DNA of 64,000 nt, taken from assembly GCF_000185965.1 (NCBI RefSeq), contig NC_014924.1, positions 1,116,001-1,180,000 on the forward strand. Direction: 5' to 3'. Position numbers and translations under genes: made by a program. Origin of the DNA: Pseudoxanthomonas suwonensis 11-1 (GTDB taxonomy: Bacteria > Pseudomonadota > Gammaproteobacteria > Xanthomonadales > Xanthomonadaceae). This document shows, piece after piece, positions 1 to 7,542 of the stretch (positions are counted from its first letter, which is position 1; every line of letters begins with the position of its first letter). Under the pieces are notes generated by a model. It made no database searches. It was not told the DNA's origin and worked only from the letters and a program-made list of their open reading frames with translations.

Positions 1-37
1 GCATGGCTGCGGCCAATAAGGGGGGAGGGGGACATCG

Positions 38-487
38 TCAGGATTCCGGGAGGGAAAGGTTGTCGCGCACCTGGCCGAGCAGGTGGATGAACTGCGCGCG
101 CTGGGCGTCGTCCAGGCCTTCGAGGGCCACGTCGCGCACGCGTTCGCCGCACTGGGCGATGTCGCGGGCGATCTGCCGGCCGGCCCCGGTGAGCTGGATG
201 TTGAGCGCGCGGCGGTCGCCGGGATCGGCGACGCGGACGATCAGGCCGCGGCCTTCCAGCTTGTCGAGCAGGCGGGTCATGGCGCCGGGGCTGAGCTCGG
301 CGATGCGCGCCAGCTCGGTCACGTTGGCCACGCCCTCGGCGAGCTTCTTGATGGCCAGGAACTGGCTGAAGTTGAGGTCGTGGCCGACCTTGACCAGTTC
401 GTGTTCCCAGCGCGCACGCATGGCGTCGCGGACCTGCCGTACGAGCAGGCCGAGGGCCGAGCCGGTGCAGATGGGGGAGGAGGGCAT
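38..487 (-). CDS. MarR-family transcriptional regulator
   Basis: A 149-residue winged-helix regulator that should bind DNA as a dimer and lose affinity on binding a small phenolic or oxidant-type ligand. The core shows the usual MarR pattern: an N-terminal dimerisation helix, the recognition region around NVTELARIAELSPGAMTRLLDKLEGRGLI, then the wing with the D-x-R-D-R-R-like signature DPGDRRALNIQLT. A start 14 codons upstream exists in frame but lies inside a perfect palindrome; the start used here begins MPSSP and leaves that palindrome just upstream as an autoregulatory operator. A good promoter has its -10 only 8 nt before this ATG, so the message may be leaderless. No target gene is adjacent apart from ffh on the opposite strand. 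Family call is firm; ligand and regulon unknown. Confidence 0.9.
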   Translation of the reverse strand: MPSSPICTGSALGLLVRQVRDAMRARWEHELVKVGHDLNFSQFLAIKKLAEGVANVTELARIAELSPGAMTRLLDKLEGRGLIVRVADPGDRRALNIQLTGAGRQIARDIAQCGERVRDVALEGLDDAQRAQFIHLLGQVRDNLSLPES

Positions 488-495
488 GGCGGGGG

Positions 496-540
496 AGAAT
501 ACTCGCCCGGACAATATTTGCAAGCGCAAATATTGTCCGG
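496..540 (-). promoter_or_regulatory. MarR operator overlapping the marR-type gene promoter
   Basis: A perfect inverted repeat occupies 507-540: 15-bp arms CCGGACAATATTTGC and its exact complement separated by AAGC. On the minus strand it overlaps a promoter-like pair, TTGCAA (518-523) and TATTCT (496-501) with a 16-bp spacer, so a bound dimer would block RNA polymerase at the regulator's own promoter. The -10 lies 8 nt from the ATG at 487. The palindrome is seen directly; its use by the adjacent MarR protein is inferred from position. Confidence 0.75.
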
Positions 541-602
541 TCAGTAATCGCGGGCCTCCGGGCGCCCGCCGGGGCGGGCAGGGGCGGGGATGCCGCGCCG
601 GC

Positions 603-608
603 TATAAT
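603..608 (+). promoter_or_regulatory. -10 hexamer of the ffh promoter
   Basis: A perfect TATAAT lies 33 nt before the ffh ATG. No convincing -35 hexamer is present 16-18 bp upstream, where the sequence is G-rich. The match to the consensus in otherwise very GC-rich DNA makes a promoter likely. Confidence 0.55.
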
Positions 609-641
609 CGCCGGCCGTTTTCCGCCTTCCGGTCCGCCCGA

Positions 642-2012
642 ATGTTCGAATCCCTGACCCAGCGCCTGTCCGGCACCCTCGAGCGCCTGCGTGGCCGCGG
701 CCGGCTGACCGAGTCCAACATCAGCGAGGCCGTGCGCGAGGTCCGCATCGCCCTGCTGGAGGCCGACGTCGCCCTGCCGGTGGTCCAGGCCCTGATCCAG
801 CGCATCAAGGTGCGCGCGGTCGGCCAGGAGGTGCTGAAGTCGCTGACCCCGGGGCAGGCCCTGATCAAGGTGGTGCGCGACGAGCTGACCGCGGTCATGG
901 GCTCGTCCGCCACCGACCTGAACCTCAATGTCCCGGCCCCGGCGGTGTTCCTGATGGCCGGCCTGCAGGGCGCCGGCAAGACCACCACCGTCGGCAAGCT
1001 GGCCAGGCACCTGAAGGAAAAGCGCAAGAAGAAGGTGATGGTGGTCAGCGCCGACGTCTACCGTCCGGCCGCGATCGAGCAGCTGAAGACGCTGGCCGAG
1101 CAGACCGGCGTGCTGTTCTTCCCGTCCGACGCCGGGCAGAAGCCGGAGGACATCGTCCGCGCCGCCATCGCCGATGCGCGCAAGTCCTTCGTCGACGTGC
1201 TGATCGTCGATACCGCCGGCCGCCTCGCCATCGACGAGGCGATGATGGCCGAGATCAAGGCGCTGCACGCGGCGGTCAACCCGGCCGAGACCCTGTTCGT
1301 GGTCGATGCCATGACCGGCCAGGACGCGGCCAACACCGCCAAGGCCTTCTCCGAGGCGCTGCCGTTGACCGGCGTGGTGCTGACCAAGACCGACGGCGAC
1401 GCCCGCGGCGGCGCCGCGCTCTCGGTGCGCTACATCACCGGCAAGCCGATCAAGTTCGTCGGTACCGGCGAGAAGGTCGACGGCCTGGACGTGTTCCATC
1501 CCGACCGCGTCGCCGCCCGCATCCTCGACATGGGCGACGTGCTGTCGCTGGTCGAGCAGGTCGAGCAGAACGTCGACCAGGAGAAGGCCGCCAAGCTCGC
1601 CGCCAAGGTCGCCAAGGGCAAGAAGTTCGACCTCAACGACATGCGCGACCAGTTCGAGCAGATGCAGAACATGGGCGGCATCGGCGAGCTGCTGGACAAG
1701 CTGCCGGGCATGGGCCAGATCCCGGACCATCTCAAGCAGCAGGTCGCGCAGAGCCGCGAGGTGCCGCGCATGATCGCGATCATCAACTCGATGACCCCGA
1801 AGGAGCGGCGCAACCCGGGCCTGCTCAATGGCTCGCGCCGCGCCCGCATCGCCCGCGGTTCCGGCACCACCCCGGCCGACGTCAACAAGCTGCTGAAGCA
1901 GTACCAGCAGATGGAGAAGATGATGTCGAAGATGGGCCGCGGCGGCATGAAGGGCATGATGCGCGGCCTGCAGGGCATGATGGGCGGCATGGGCCGCATG
2001 CCGTTCCGCTGA
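642..2012 (+). CDS. ffh: Signal recognition particle protein Ffh
   Basis: GTPase subunit of the bacterial signal recognition particle. With 4.5S RNA it binds signal sequences of inner-membrane proteins on the ribosome and delivers them to FtsY. The 456-residue product has the full family length: an N-terminal four-helix domain starting MFESLTQRLSGTLERLRGRGRL, the G domain with P-loop GLQGAGKTTT near residue 105 and DTAGRL near residue 190, TKTDGD near residue 247, and a methionine-rich M domain ending MGRGGMKGMMRGLQGMMGGMGRM. The reading frame stays open far upstream, but homology begins at this ATG, which follows a TATAAT-type -10. A class IV aminotransferase gene follows after 40 bp. Confidence 0.98.
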   Translation: MFESLTQRLSGTLERLRGRGRLTESNISEAVREVRIALLEADVALPVVQALIQRIKVRAVGQEVLKSLTPGQALIKVVRDELTAVMGSSATDLNLNVPAPAVFLMAGLQGAGKTTTVGKLARHLKEKRKKKVMVVSADVYRPAAIEQLKTLAEQTGVLFFPSDAGQKPEDIVRAAIADARKSFVDVLIVDTAGRLAIDEAMMAEIKALHAAVNPAETLFVVDAMTGQDAANTAKAFSEALPLTGVVLTKTDGDARGGAALSVRYITGKPIKFVGTGEKVDGLDVFHPDRVAARILDMGDVLSLVEQVEQNVDQEKAAKLAAKVAKGKKFDLNDMRDQFEQMQNMGGIGELLDKLPGMGQIPDHLKQQVAQSREVPRMIAIINSMTPKERRNPGLLNGSRRARIARGSGTTPADVNKLLKQYQQMEKMMSKMGRGGMKGMMRGLQGMMGGMGRMPFR

Positions 2013-2052
2013 TCCACCAGCCGGCGGCACGCGCCGCCGGACCGGCCAGGCG

Positions 2053-2892
2053 ATGACCACGGAGGCGAGGGTGCAGGCAGCAGCCACGTATCTGCTCAAC
2101 GGCCAGCCGGCCGCCTCCGATCCGGATGGCCTGCGCGTGCTGGCGCAGGTCAACTATGGCCACTTCACCTCGATGCAGGTACGCGACGGGCGCGCGCCCG
2201 GCCTGGAGCTGCACTTCGCCAGGCTGCGTCGTGGCAATGCCGAACTGTTCGACGCTCCGCTCGACGAGGCGCAGGTCCGTGCGTGGATGGCGCAGGCCGC
2301 TGCGGCGCAGGGCGGCGACTGCACGCTGCGGGTGACGCTGTTCGCCCGCGGCTTCGACCACCGCCAGCCGCTGCGCGCGCTGCAGCCGGACGTGCTGGTC
2401 GCGGCCACCGCGCCGGTGGTTGCTTCCGACCGCCCGATCCGGGTGCGCAGTGCGGCTTTCGTGCGGCCGTTCCCGCACCTCAAGCACGTCGCCACCTTCC
2501 CGCTGTTCCAGCACCGCCGGCTCGCGCTGCAGGCCGGCTTCGACGACGCGCTGTTCGTGGATGGCGAGGGCGCCGGCGCGCGCGTGGTCGAAGGCACGGT
2601 CTGGAACATCGGCTTCTGGGACGGGCGGGGCATCACCTGGCCGGAAGGTCCGGCGCTGCGTGGTACTTCGGAATGGCTACTGCAGTCCGGCCTCGATGCG
2701 CTGGGTTGCGCGCAGCAGGTGCGCCCGGTCGCGCTGGCGGAGGTTGGCGGTTTCGCCGCCGCCTTCGCGGTCAACGCCAACAGCCTGCAGCGCATCGCCG
2801 CCATCGACCAGGTGGAGTTTGGCCCGTCGCCGGAGCTGGATGCGCTGCTTGCGTCCGCTGCCGCGCAGGTTCGCTGGGAACCGCTCGCCTAG
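2053..2892 (+). CDS. Class IV PLP-dependent aminotransferase (aminodeoxychorismate lyase-like)
   Basis: A 279-residue member of fold-type IV PLP enzymes, the group holding 4-amino-4-deoxychorismate lyase (PabC), branched-chain and D-amino acid aminotransferases. Visible features are the candidate Schiff-base lysine in HLKHVATFPLF near residue 140, the conserved VVEGTVWNI segment (E-x-T-x-x-N) near residue 178 that supports the PLP pyridine nitrogen and phosphate, and the LRGTSEWLL segment near residue 203. The gene starts 40 bp after ffh and may be cotranscribed. No other folate or amino-acid pathway gene is beside it, so lyase versus transaminase activity cannot be decided from context. It ends at the border of a repeat-rich gene-free region. 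Confidence 0.8.
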   Translation: MTTEARVQAAATYLLNGQPAASDPDGLRVLAQVNYGHFTSMQVRDGRAPGLELHFARLRRGNAELFDAPLDEAQVRAWMAQAAAAQGGDCTLRVTLFARGFDHRQPLRALQPDVLVAATAPVVASDRPIRVRSAAFVRPFPHLKHVATFPLFQHRRLALQAGFDDALFVDGEGAGARVVEGTVWNIGFWDGRGITWPEGPALRGTSEWLLQSGLDALGCAQQVRPVALAEVGGFAAAFAVNANSLQRIAAIDQVEFGPSPELDALLASAAAQVRWEPLA

Positions 2893-3124
2893 CTAGCCTT
2901 CAAGGTCGCTCCCTCGCGGGGTGGGGCGGTGCGTTTGCGCGCCGCCGAACGGCCGCGTCCGCTGGACTCGGACTAGGGAGCGGAACTGGGTGCGGAGCGG
3001 GGTTTGGGGAGAGGGCAGGGTCTTCTGCTCTCTTGCCATACCCGTGCATCGTCAGGAACGTTGGGTACGTAGCGCTGCACGTGCGCATTACGAATGCGTG
3101 GTCGCCAAATAAGGGGCGGCGGAC

Positions 3125-3299
3125 TTCGGACGAAGACGCACTGCACCGGGTGTGTCCCGGCCGCTCGGTCGCACATCCATGTGCGTACTCGCTACCGCGG
3201 CCATCCATGGCCGCTGCCGGGACACACCCGGCACAGTGCGTCTTCGCGCGCGTTTCGTCGCGCGGCTTCGTCATAAATCCCTCCCCAGGGGGGAGGGTC
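3125..3299 (+). repeat. Structured dispersed repeat, copy A
   Basis: A unit that can fold into a three-way junction. The outer stem pairs 3131-3161 with 3216-3246 (29 of 31 positions complementary). Inside are two perfect hairpins, CGCACA-TCCA-TGTGCG (3170-3185) and GCGGCCA-TCCA-TGGCCGC (3197-3214), sharing the same TCCA loop. Two further hairpins follow: CGCGCG...CGCGCG near 3246-3263 and CCCTCCCC...GGGGAGGG near 3281-3298. A second copy lies about 375 bp downstream with the hairpins conserved. Confidence 0.75.
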
Positions 3300-3497
3300 G
3301 GGCCCCAGCCATCCGCGAGGCTTTCGCGCGTTTAAGCGCTCGGGTAGTGGAAGCATGATGCTGCAGCAGTCCGGGGCGCGAAGCGGACCGGGGGGCGATC
3401 TCCGAGGCCTTCGAGCCTTCAAACGCCAGGAAGTGGAGGCCTGCTGGAGCAGCAGCGGCGCATCACGGAGCGGTGCGTCCATCGAGCTGGCGTGCTG

Positions 3498-3671
3498 TCT
3501 TCGGACGGAGCCGCGCCGCACCGGGTGTGTCCCGGCCGCTCGGACGCACATCCATGTGCGTACTCGCTACCGCGGCCATCCATGGCCGCTGCCGGGCCAC
3601 ACCCGGCACAGCGCGTCTTTGCGAGCGTTCGTCTCGCGGCTTCGTCATAAACCCTCCCCAGGGGGAGGGTT
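3498..3671 (+). repeat. Structured dispersed repeat, copy B
   Basis: Second copy of the preceding repeat in direct orientation. Both TCCA-loop hairpins are identical to copy A (3545-3560 and 3572-3589). The outer stem is shorter and more diverged, but one A-T pair of copy A is replaced by a G-C pair, and the following hairpin keeps pairing (GCGAG...CTCGC) although its sequence differs. This is the pattern expected when structure is conserved. It ends in CCCTCCCC...GGGGGAGGG followed by GTTGGGGAGAGG. Confidence 0.75.
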
Positions 3672-3959
3672 GGGGAGAGGATCGGGTGCTCTGTTTGTAG
3701 CCCCGGATAAGGCCAACGGCCGCATCCGGGGCGCTGCCACGCGACTGACCCCAGCCACGTCGTCCCGGCGGAAGCCTGGGCCCAGCGACCTTGGGTCTTG
3801 TCAGCGACGTAGTCCGCTATGGAGCCGCATCCCGGGCCCCCGCTGGCCCAAAGTCGGGGGCATCCCGGCCTTTGCAGCGTCCCGGGAGCGCTTCGCTTGC
3901 CCGGGCTGCGCATGCCGGATCCCGACCGTCGGGCCTGGCGCCTTGTATGCGAGGCTCCC

Positions 3960-4107
3960 GGTCTTGCGCCCGGAGCAAAAAGCCTTGCGTGCAAGGCCCT
4001 CCAGCCTTGCACGCAAAGCTCCCAGCCTTGCACTTGCAGCTCCAGGCCTTGCACGCAAAGCGCGCAGCCTTGCATCTGGAGCGTCGTTCCTTGCGCGCAA
4101 GGCCAGG
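3960..4107. repeat. Imperfect 21-bp minisatellite
   Basis: About seven head-to-tail units of roughly 21 bp built on AGCCTTGCACGCAAAGCTCC. Most units are exactly 21 bp, so all reading frames crossing the array stay open and read as degenerate seven-residue repeats. Each unit carries a small GCGTGC/CCTTGC..GCAAGG-like inverted repeat. There is no sign of a real protein on either strand. Confidence 0.7.
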
Positions 4108-4436
4108 AGCCCTGGAGGCATCAGTCTCCCGCCTGCAAGCGGGGCTTACAGGCTCGTGCGCAAAGTTTGAAGCCGCGGGTATTGCATCGCAGTGCATTGG
4201 GCCATGCGTCCGCCTTGCTTCCAGTCCGCGCAGGTAACCCGCGCCCGGTCCGCATTCGGAAGCAGACGCATGCCGCAGTCCCGGTGCGTGCGTCGTTTCC
4301 CCGGATGCGCTGCGTACCCAGGCAATGCGCCTACGCAGCCCGGCGGCAATTCCGCAGCGCGTGGCGACGCGCCAGGCCTCGCCAGCCCTGGCGTTGCAGC
4401 GGCGCGGTGCGCTCTGCTTGCCCGGGCTACCCCTGC

Positions 4437-7400
4437 TTACGCCGCTGGCGAAGCGACGCCCGCCTTGCGCGCCACGCGTGCGCGCAGGCGGTCCAGCGCC
4501 AGGAACACCGCCGGCGTCGTGTAGAGCGTCAGCACCTGGCTGACCAGCAGGCCGCCGACGATGGCGATGCCCAGCGGACGGCGCATTTCCCAGCCCTCAC
4601 CGGTAGCGAGCATCAGCGGCAGCGTGCCCAGCAGGGCGGCGACGCTGGTCATCAGGATCGGGCGGAAGCGCAGCCTGGCCGCTTCCAGGATCGCCGCATG
4701 CGCCGGCTGGCCCTCGCGCTGCGCGGCGAGCGCGAAGTCGACCATCAGGATGGTGTTCTTCATCACCACGCCGACCAGCAGGAACAGGCCCAGCAGTGAG
4801 ATCAGGTTGAGCTCGCCATCGAACACCAGCAGCGCGACCAGCGCGCCGATGCCGGCGGAGGGCAGGATCGACAGGATCGCCAGCGGCTGCACCAGGCTCT
4901 CGTACAGCACGCCCAGCACCAGGTACACCGCCAGCACAGCGCCGAGGATCAGCCACACCTGGCGGTTGCGCAGTTCCTCCAGGCTGCCGGCCTCGTCACC
5001 GAGCTTGGCCTGCACCTGGGTCGGCAGCATGATCTTCGCCATCGCGTCCTGGATGGCGGCAGTGGCCTCGTCCAGGGTGACGCCAGGCGCCAGCGCGAAG
5101 CTGACCCGGGTGGAGACGAACTGCTGGCGGTGCTGGATCCGGTCCGGTGCCATGCCATAGCCCCAGGTCGCGAACGCCGACAGCGGCACGCGCCGGCCTT
5201 CGCTGCCGATCACGTAGACCTGGTCCAGCGTCTCCGGCGAGCGGGTGTAGCGCTGGTCCAGCTCCATCACCACCCGGTACTGGTTGAGGCTGTCGTAGAG
5301 CGTGGCGACCTGGCGCTGGCTGAAGGAGTTGTTGAGCACGGTGCCGACCATGCGCATGTCCACGCCCAGCCGCGCCGCTGCCTCGCGGTCGATCTCCAGC
5401 TGCACCTGGCGCATGCCCTCGTCGCCGCTGGATTCCACGTCCACCAGCTGCGGCAGCGCCGCCAGTGCTTCCTGCACCTTGGGCGTCCACTCGCGCAGCG
5501 GCTCGATGTCGCCGGCCAGCAGCTGCAGGTCCAGGTTGCCGTCGTCGTTGCCGCCACCGATGCGGATGTCCTGGTCGACCCAGAACCACAGGTTGCCGCC
5601 GGGAACCCGCGGCAGGTTCTCGCGCAGGCGGTCGATCACCTCGCGGCTGGAGATCCCGCGTTCGGCCAGCGGCTTCATCTGCATCATCATGAAACCGTTG
5701 TTCACGCCGGTACCGCCGCCGATGTAGCCGGCGATGTCGGCGATCGCCGGATCCGCCATCAGGTATTCGCGGTAGGCCTGGATCTTCGGCTGCATCACCT
5801 CGAACGACAGGCCGTCGTCGCCGCGCACGAAGCCGCGCAGCTGGCCGGTGTCCTGCTGCGGCACGGTGCCCTTGGGCACCTTGGCGAACAGGTAGGCATT
5901 GAGCGCCACCGTCGCCACCAGCACGCACAGCGCCAGCGGCAGGTGGGCGAGGGTGCGGTCGAGCGTGCGCAGGTACAGCCGGCGCAGGCCGCCGAACAGC
6001 AGTTCGCCCAACCGCTCCCACGGCGGGATGACGCGGTCGGGGCCGGCGCTGCGCAGCATCCGCGAGCACAGCGCCGGGGTGAAGCTCAGCGAGACCAGCA
6101 CCGAGACCACCATCGCCGCCACCAGGGTCAGCGAGAACTCGCGGAACAGCTTCTCGACGAAGTCGTCCAGGAACAGGATCGAGACGAACACCACGGCCAG
6201 GGCGATGTTCATCGACAGCAGGGTGGTCCCGACCTCGCCGGCGCCGCGCATCGCCGCGGCCACCGGCGAGAGGCCTGCGGCCAGGTGGCGGGAGATGTTC
6301 TCCAGCACGACGATGGCGTCGTCCACCACCAGCACCGCGGCCACGATCAGCGCCATCAGCGACAGCGTGTTGAGCGAGAAGCCGGCCAGCCAGATGATCG
6401 CCAGCGCGCCGAACAGCGACACCGGGATCGCCAGCGAGGGCACCAGCGCGGCGCGCCAGCTGCCGAGGAAGGCCAGCACCACCAGCACCACCAGGCCCAC
6501 GGCCAGCACCAGGGTGGCCTCGGCCTCGTGCAGGGTGGCGCGGATCACCGGCGAGCGGTCCATCACCACCTTCATGTCCACGCCGGCCGGCAGCAGCGCC
6601 CGCAGCGTGTCCATCTGCTCGTGGATCGCGTCCACGGTGCGGATGATGTTCGCGTTCGGCTGGCGGTTGACCATCATCAGCACCGCCGCGCGCCCGTTGT
6701 GGAAGCCGGAGGCGTAGCGGTTCTCGGTGCCTTCGCCGACCTGGGCCACGTCGCGCAGGTGCACGGCGCGGCCATCGCGCCAGGCCACCACCAGGTCGCG
6801 GTATTCATCGGCGGTGCGCAGCTGCAGCCCGGCCTCGACCTGCCACTGGCGGTCGTCGCGCGCCACCGTGCCCAGCGGGCGCAGCGCGTTGGCGTTGCGG
6901 ATCGCGGAGGCCACCTCCTCCAGGGCGATGCCGTACTGGTTCAGCGCGCCGGGATTGAGCGAGACCCGCACCGCCGGCAGTGAGCCGCCGCCGACGCTGA
7001 CCTCGCCCACGCCCGGCACCTGCGCGATCTTCTGCGCCAGCACGGTCGAGGCCAGGTCGAACACCTGCGGCGGCGTGAGCGTGTCCGAGCTCAGCGCGAT
7101 CGTCATGATCGGCGCCTGCGAGGGATTGATCTTGCGGAAGTAGGGCATGCCCGGCATGCCCGCGGGTAGCTGCGCCCGTGCCGCGTTCAATGCGGCCTGC
7201 ACTTCGCGCGCCGCCTCGTCGATGTCGCGGTCCAGCGAGAACTGCAGGTCGATCCGCGTATTGCCCTGGTTGCTGCTGGAGGTGATGCGGGTGATGCCAG
7301 GGATGCTGCCCAGCGCCCGCTCCAGCGGCGTGGCCACGGTCGCGGCCATCGACTCGGGGCTGGCGCCGGGCATGCCGGCGCCGACCTGGATGGCCGGGTA

Positions 7401-7541
7401 GTCGACCTGCGGCAGCGGCGCCACCGGCAGCTGGCGCAGGGCCAGCAGGCCGGCCAGCACCACCGCCACCGCCAGCAGCACGGTGGCCACCGGGCGCTCG
7501 ATGAAGAGCCTGGAGAGGTTGGTCGAACTGCTCGGCTGCAT
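4437..7541 (-). CDS. mdtC: RND multidrug efflux permease, MdtC-type
   Basis: Inner-membrane proton/drug antiporter of the hydrophobe/amphiphile efflux RND family, 1034 residues, the usual length. The N-terminal helix (LSRLFIERPVATVLLAVAVVLAGL) is followed by the porter domain with PLPQVDYPAIQV near residue 45, then a helix with the proton-relay pair in VLVVDDAIVVLEN near residue 400, and a second symmetric half. In enterics MdtB and MdtC form a mixed trimer with adaptor MdtA and outer-membrane TolC. Here the upstream mdtB-type stop is separated from this ATG by a single base, so translation is probably coupled. No outer-membrane channel gene follows; the gene is last in the operon. Substrates such as bile-salt-like compounds, novobiocin or metals are inferred from the family only. 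Confidence 0.9.
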   Translation of the reverse strand: MQPSSSTNLSRLFIERPVATVLLAVAVVLAGLLALRQLPVAPLPQVDYPAIQVGAGMPGASPESMAATVATPLERALGSIPGITRITSSSNQGNTRIDLQFSLDRDIDEAAREVQAALNAARAQLPAGMPGMPYFRKINPSQAPIMTIALSSDTLTPPQVFDLASTVLAQKIAQVPGVGEVSVGGGSLPAVRVSLNPGALNQYGIALEEVASAIRNANALRPLGTVARDDRQWQVEAGLQLRTADEYRDLVVAWRDGRAVHLRDVAQVGEGTENRYASGFHNGRAAVLMMVNRQPNANIIRTVDAIHEQMDTLRALLPAGVDMKVVMDRSPVIRATLHEAEATLVLAVGLVVLVVLAFLGSWRAALVPSLAIPVSLFGALAIIWLAGFSLNTLSLMALIVAAVLVVDDAIVVLENISRHLAAGLSPVAAAMRGAGEVGTTLLSMNIALAVVFVSILFLDDFVEKLFREFSLTLVAAMVVSVLVSLSFTPALCSRMLRSAGPDRVIPPWERLGELLFGGLRRLYLRTLDRTLAHLPLALCVLVATVALNAYLFAKVPKGTVPQQDTGQLRGFVRGDDGLSFEVMQPKIQAYREYLMADPAIADIAGYIGGGTGVNNGFMMMQMKPLAERGISSREVIDRLRENLPRVPGGNLWFWVDQDIRIGGGNDDGNLDLQLLAGDIEPLREWTPKVQEALAALPQLVDVESSGDEGMRQVQLEIDREAAARLGVDMRMVGTVLNNSFSQRQVATLYDSLNQYRVVMELDQRYTRSPETLDQVYVIGSEGRRVPLSAFATWGYGMAPDRIQHRQQFVSTRVSFALAPGVTLDEATAAIQDAMAKIMLPTQVQAKLGDEAGSLEELRNRQVWLILGAVLAVYLVLGVLYESLVQPLAILSILPSAGIGALVALLVFDGELNLISLLGLFLLVGVVMKNTILMVDFALAAQREGQPAHAAILEAARLRFRPILMTSVAALLGTLPLMLATGEGWEMRRPLGIAIVGGLLVSQVLTLYTTPAVFLALDRLRARVARKAGVASPAA

Positions 7542-7542
7542 G

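Larger units (their letters stand above)
2893..4436. repeat. Gene-free repeat island between the aminotransferase gene and mdtC
   Basis: About 1.5 kb with no recognisable gene on either strand. It holds two copies of a structured ~175-bp repeat, a palindromic repeat of the type common in proteobacterial intergenic DNA (GTAGCCCCGGAT... with its complement ATCCGGGGC, about 3699-3741), a derivative of the GTCGTCCCGGCGGAAGCC repeat near 3760, a 21-bp minisatellite, and GCTTGCCCGGGCT-type elements near 3892 and 4419. Open reading frames across it are explained by repeat structure: several frames stay open together and none gives a known protein. Most of these elements resemble dispersed repeats typical of this family. 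Confidence 0.7.

Noticed and set aside
529..529. Upstream ATG for the MarR-type gene (163 codons)
   Set aside because: It lies within the operator palindrome and adds 14 residues without homology.
3..641. N-terminal extension of ffh by about 213 codons
   Set aside because: It is antisense to the MarR-type gene and crosses its operator; Ffh homology starts at 642.
3355..4170. Long open frame across repeat copy B and the 21-bp minisatellite (about 270 codons), with long frames on the opposite strand too
   Set aside because: Openness comes from repeat units in multiples of three and high GC; no domain, no ribosome binding site, and several frames are equally open.
5130..6983. Very long frames opposite the RND permease genes, rich in His, Gln and Arg
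   Set aside because: Typical antisense shadows in high-GC coding DNA; the permeases on the other strand have complete domains.
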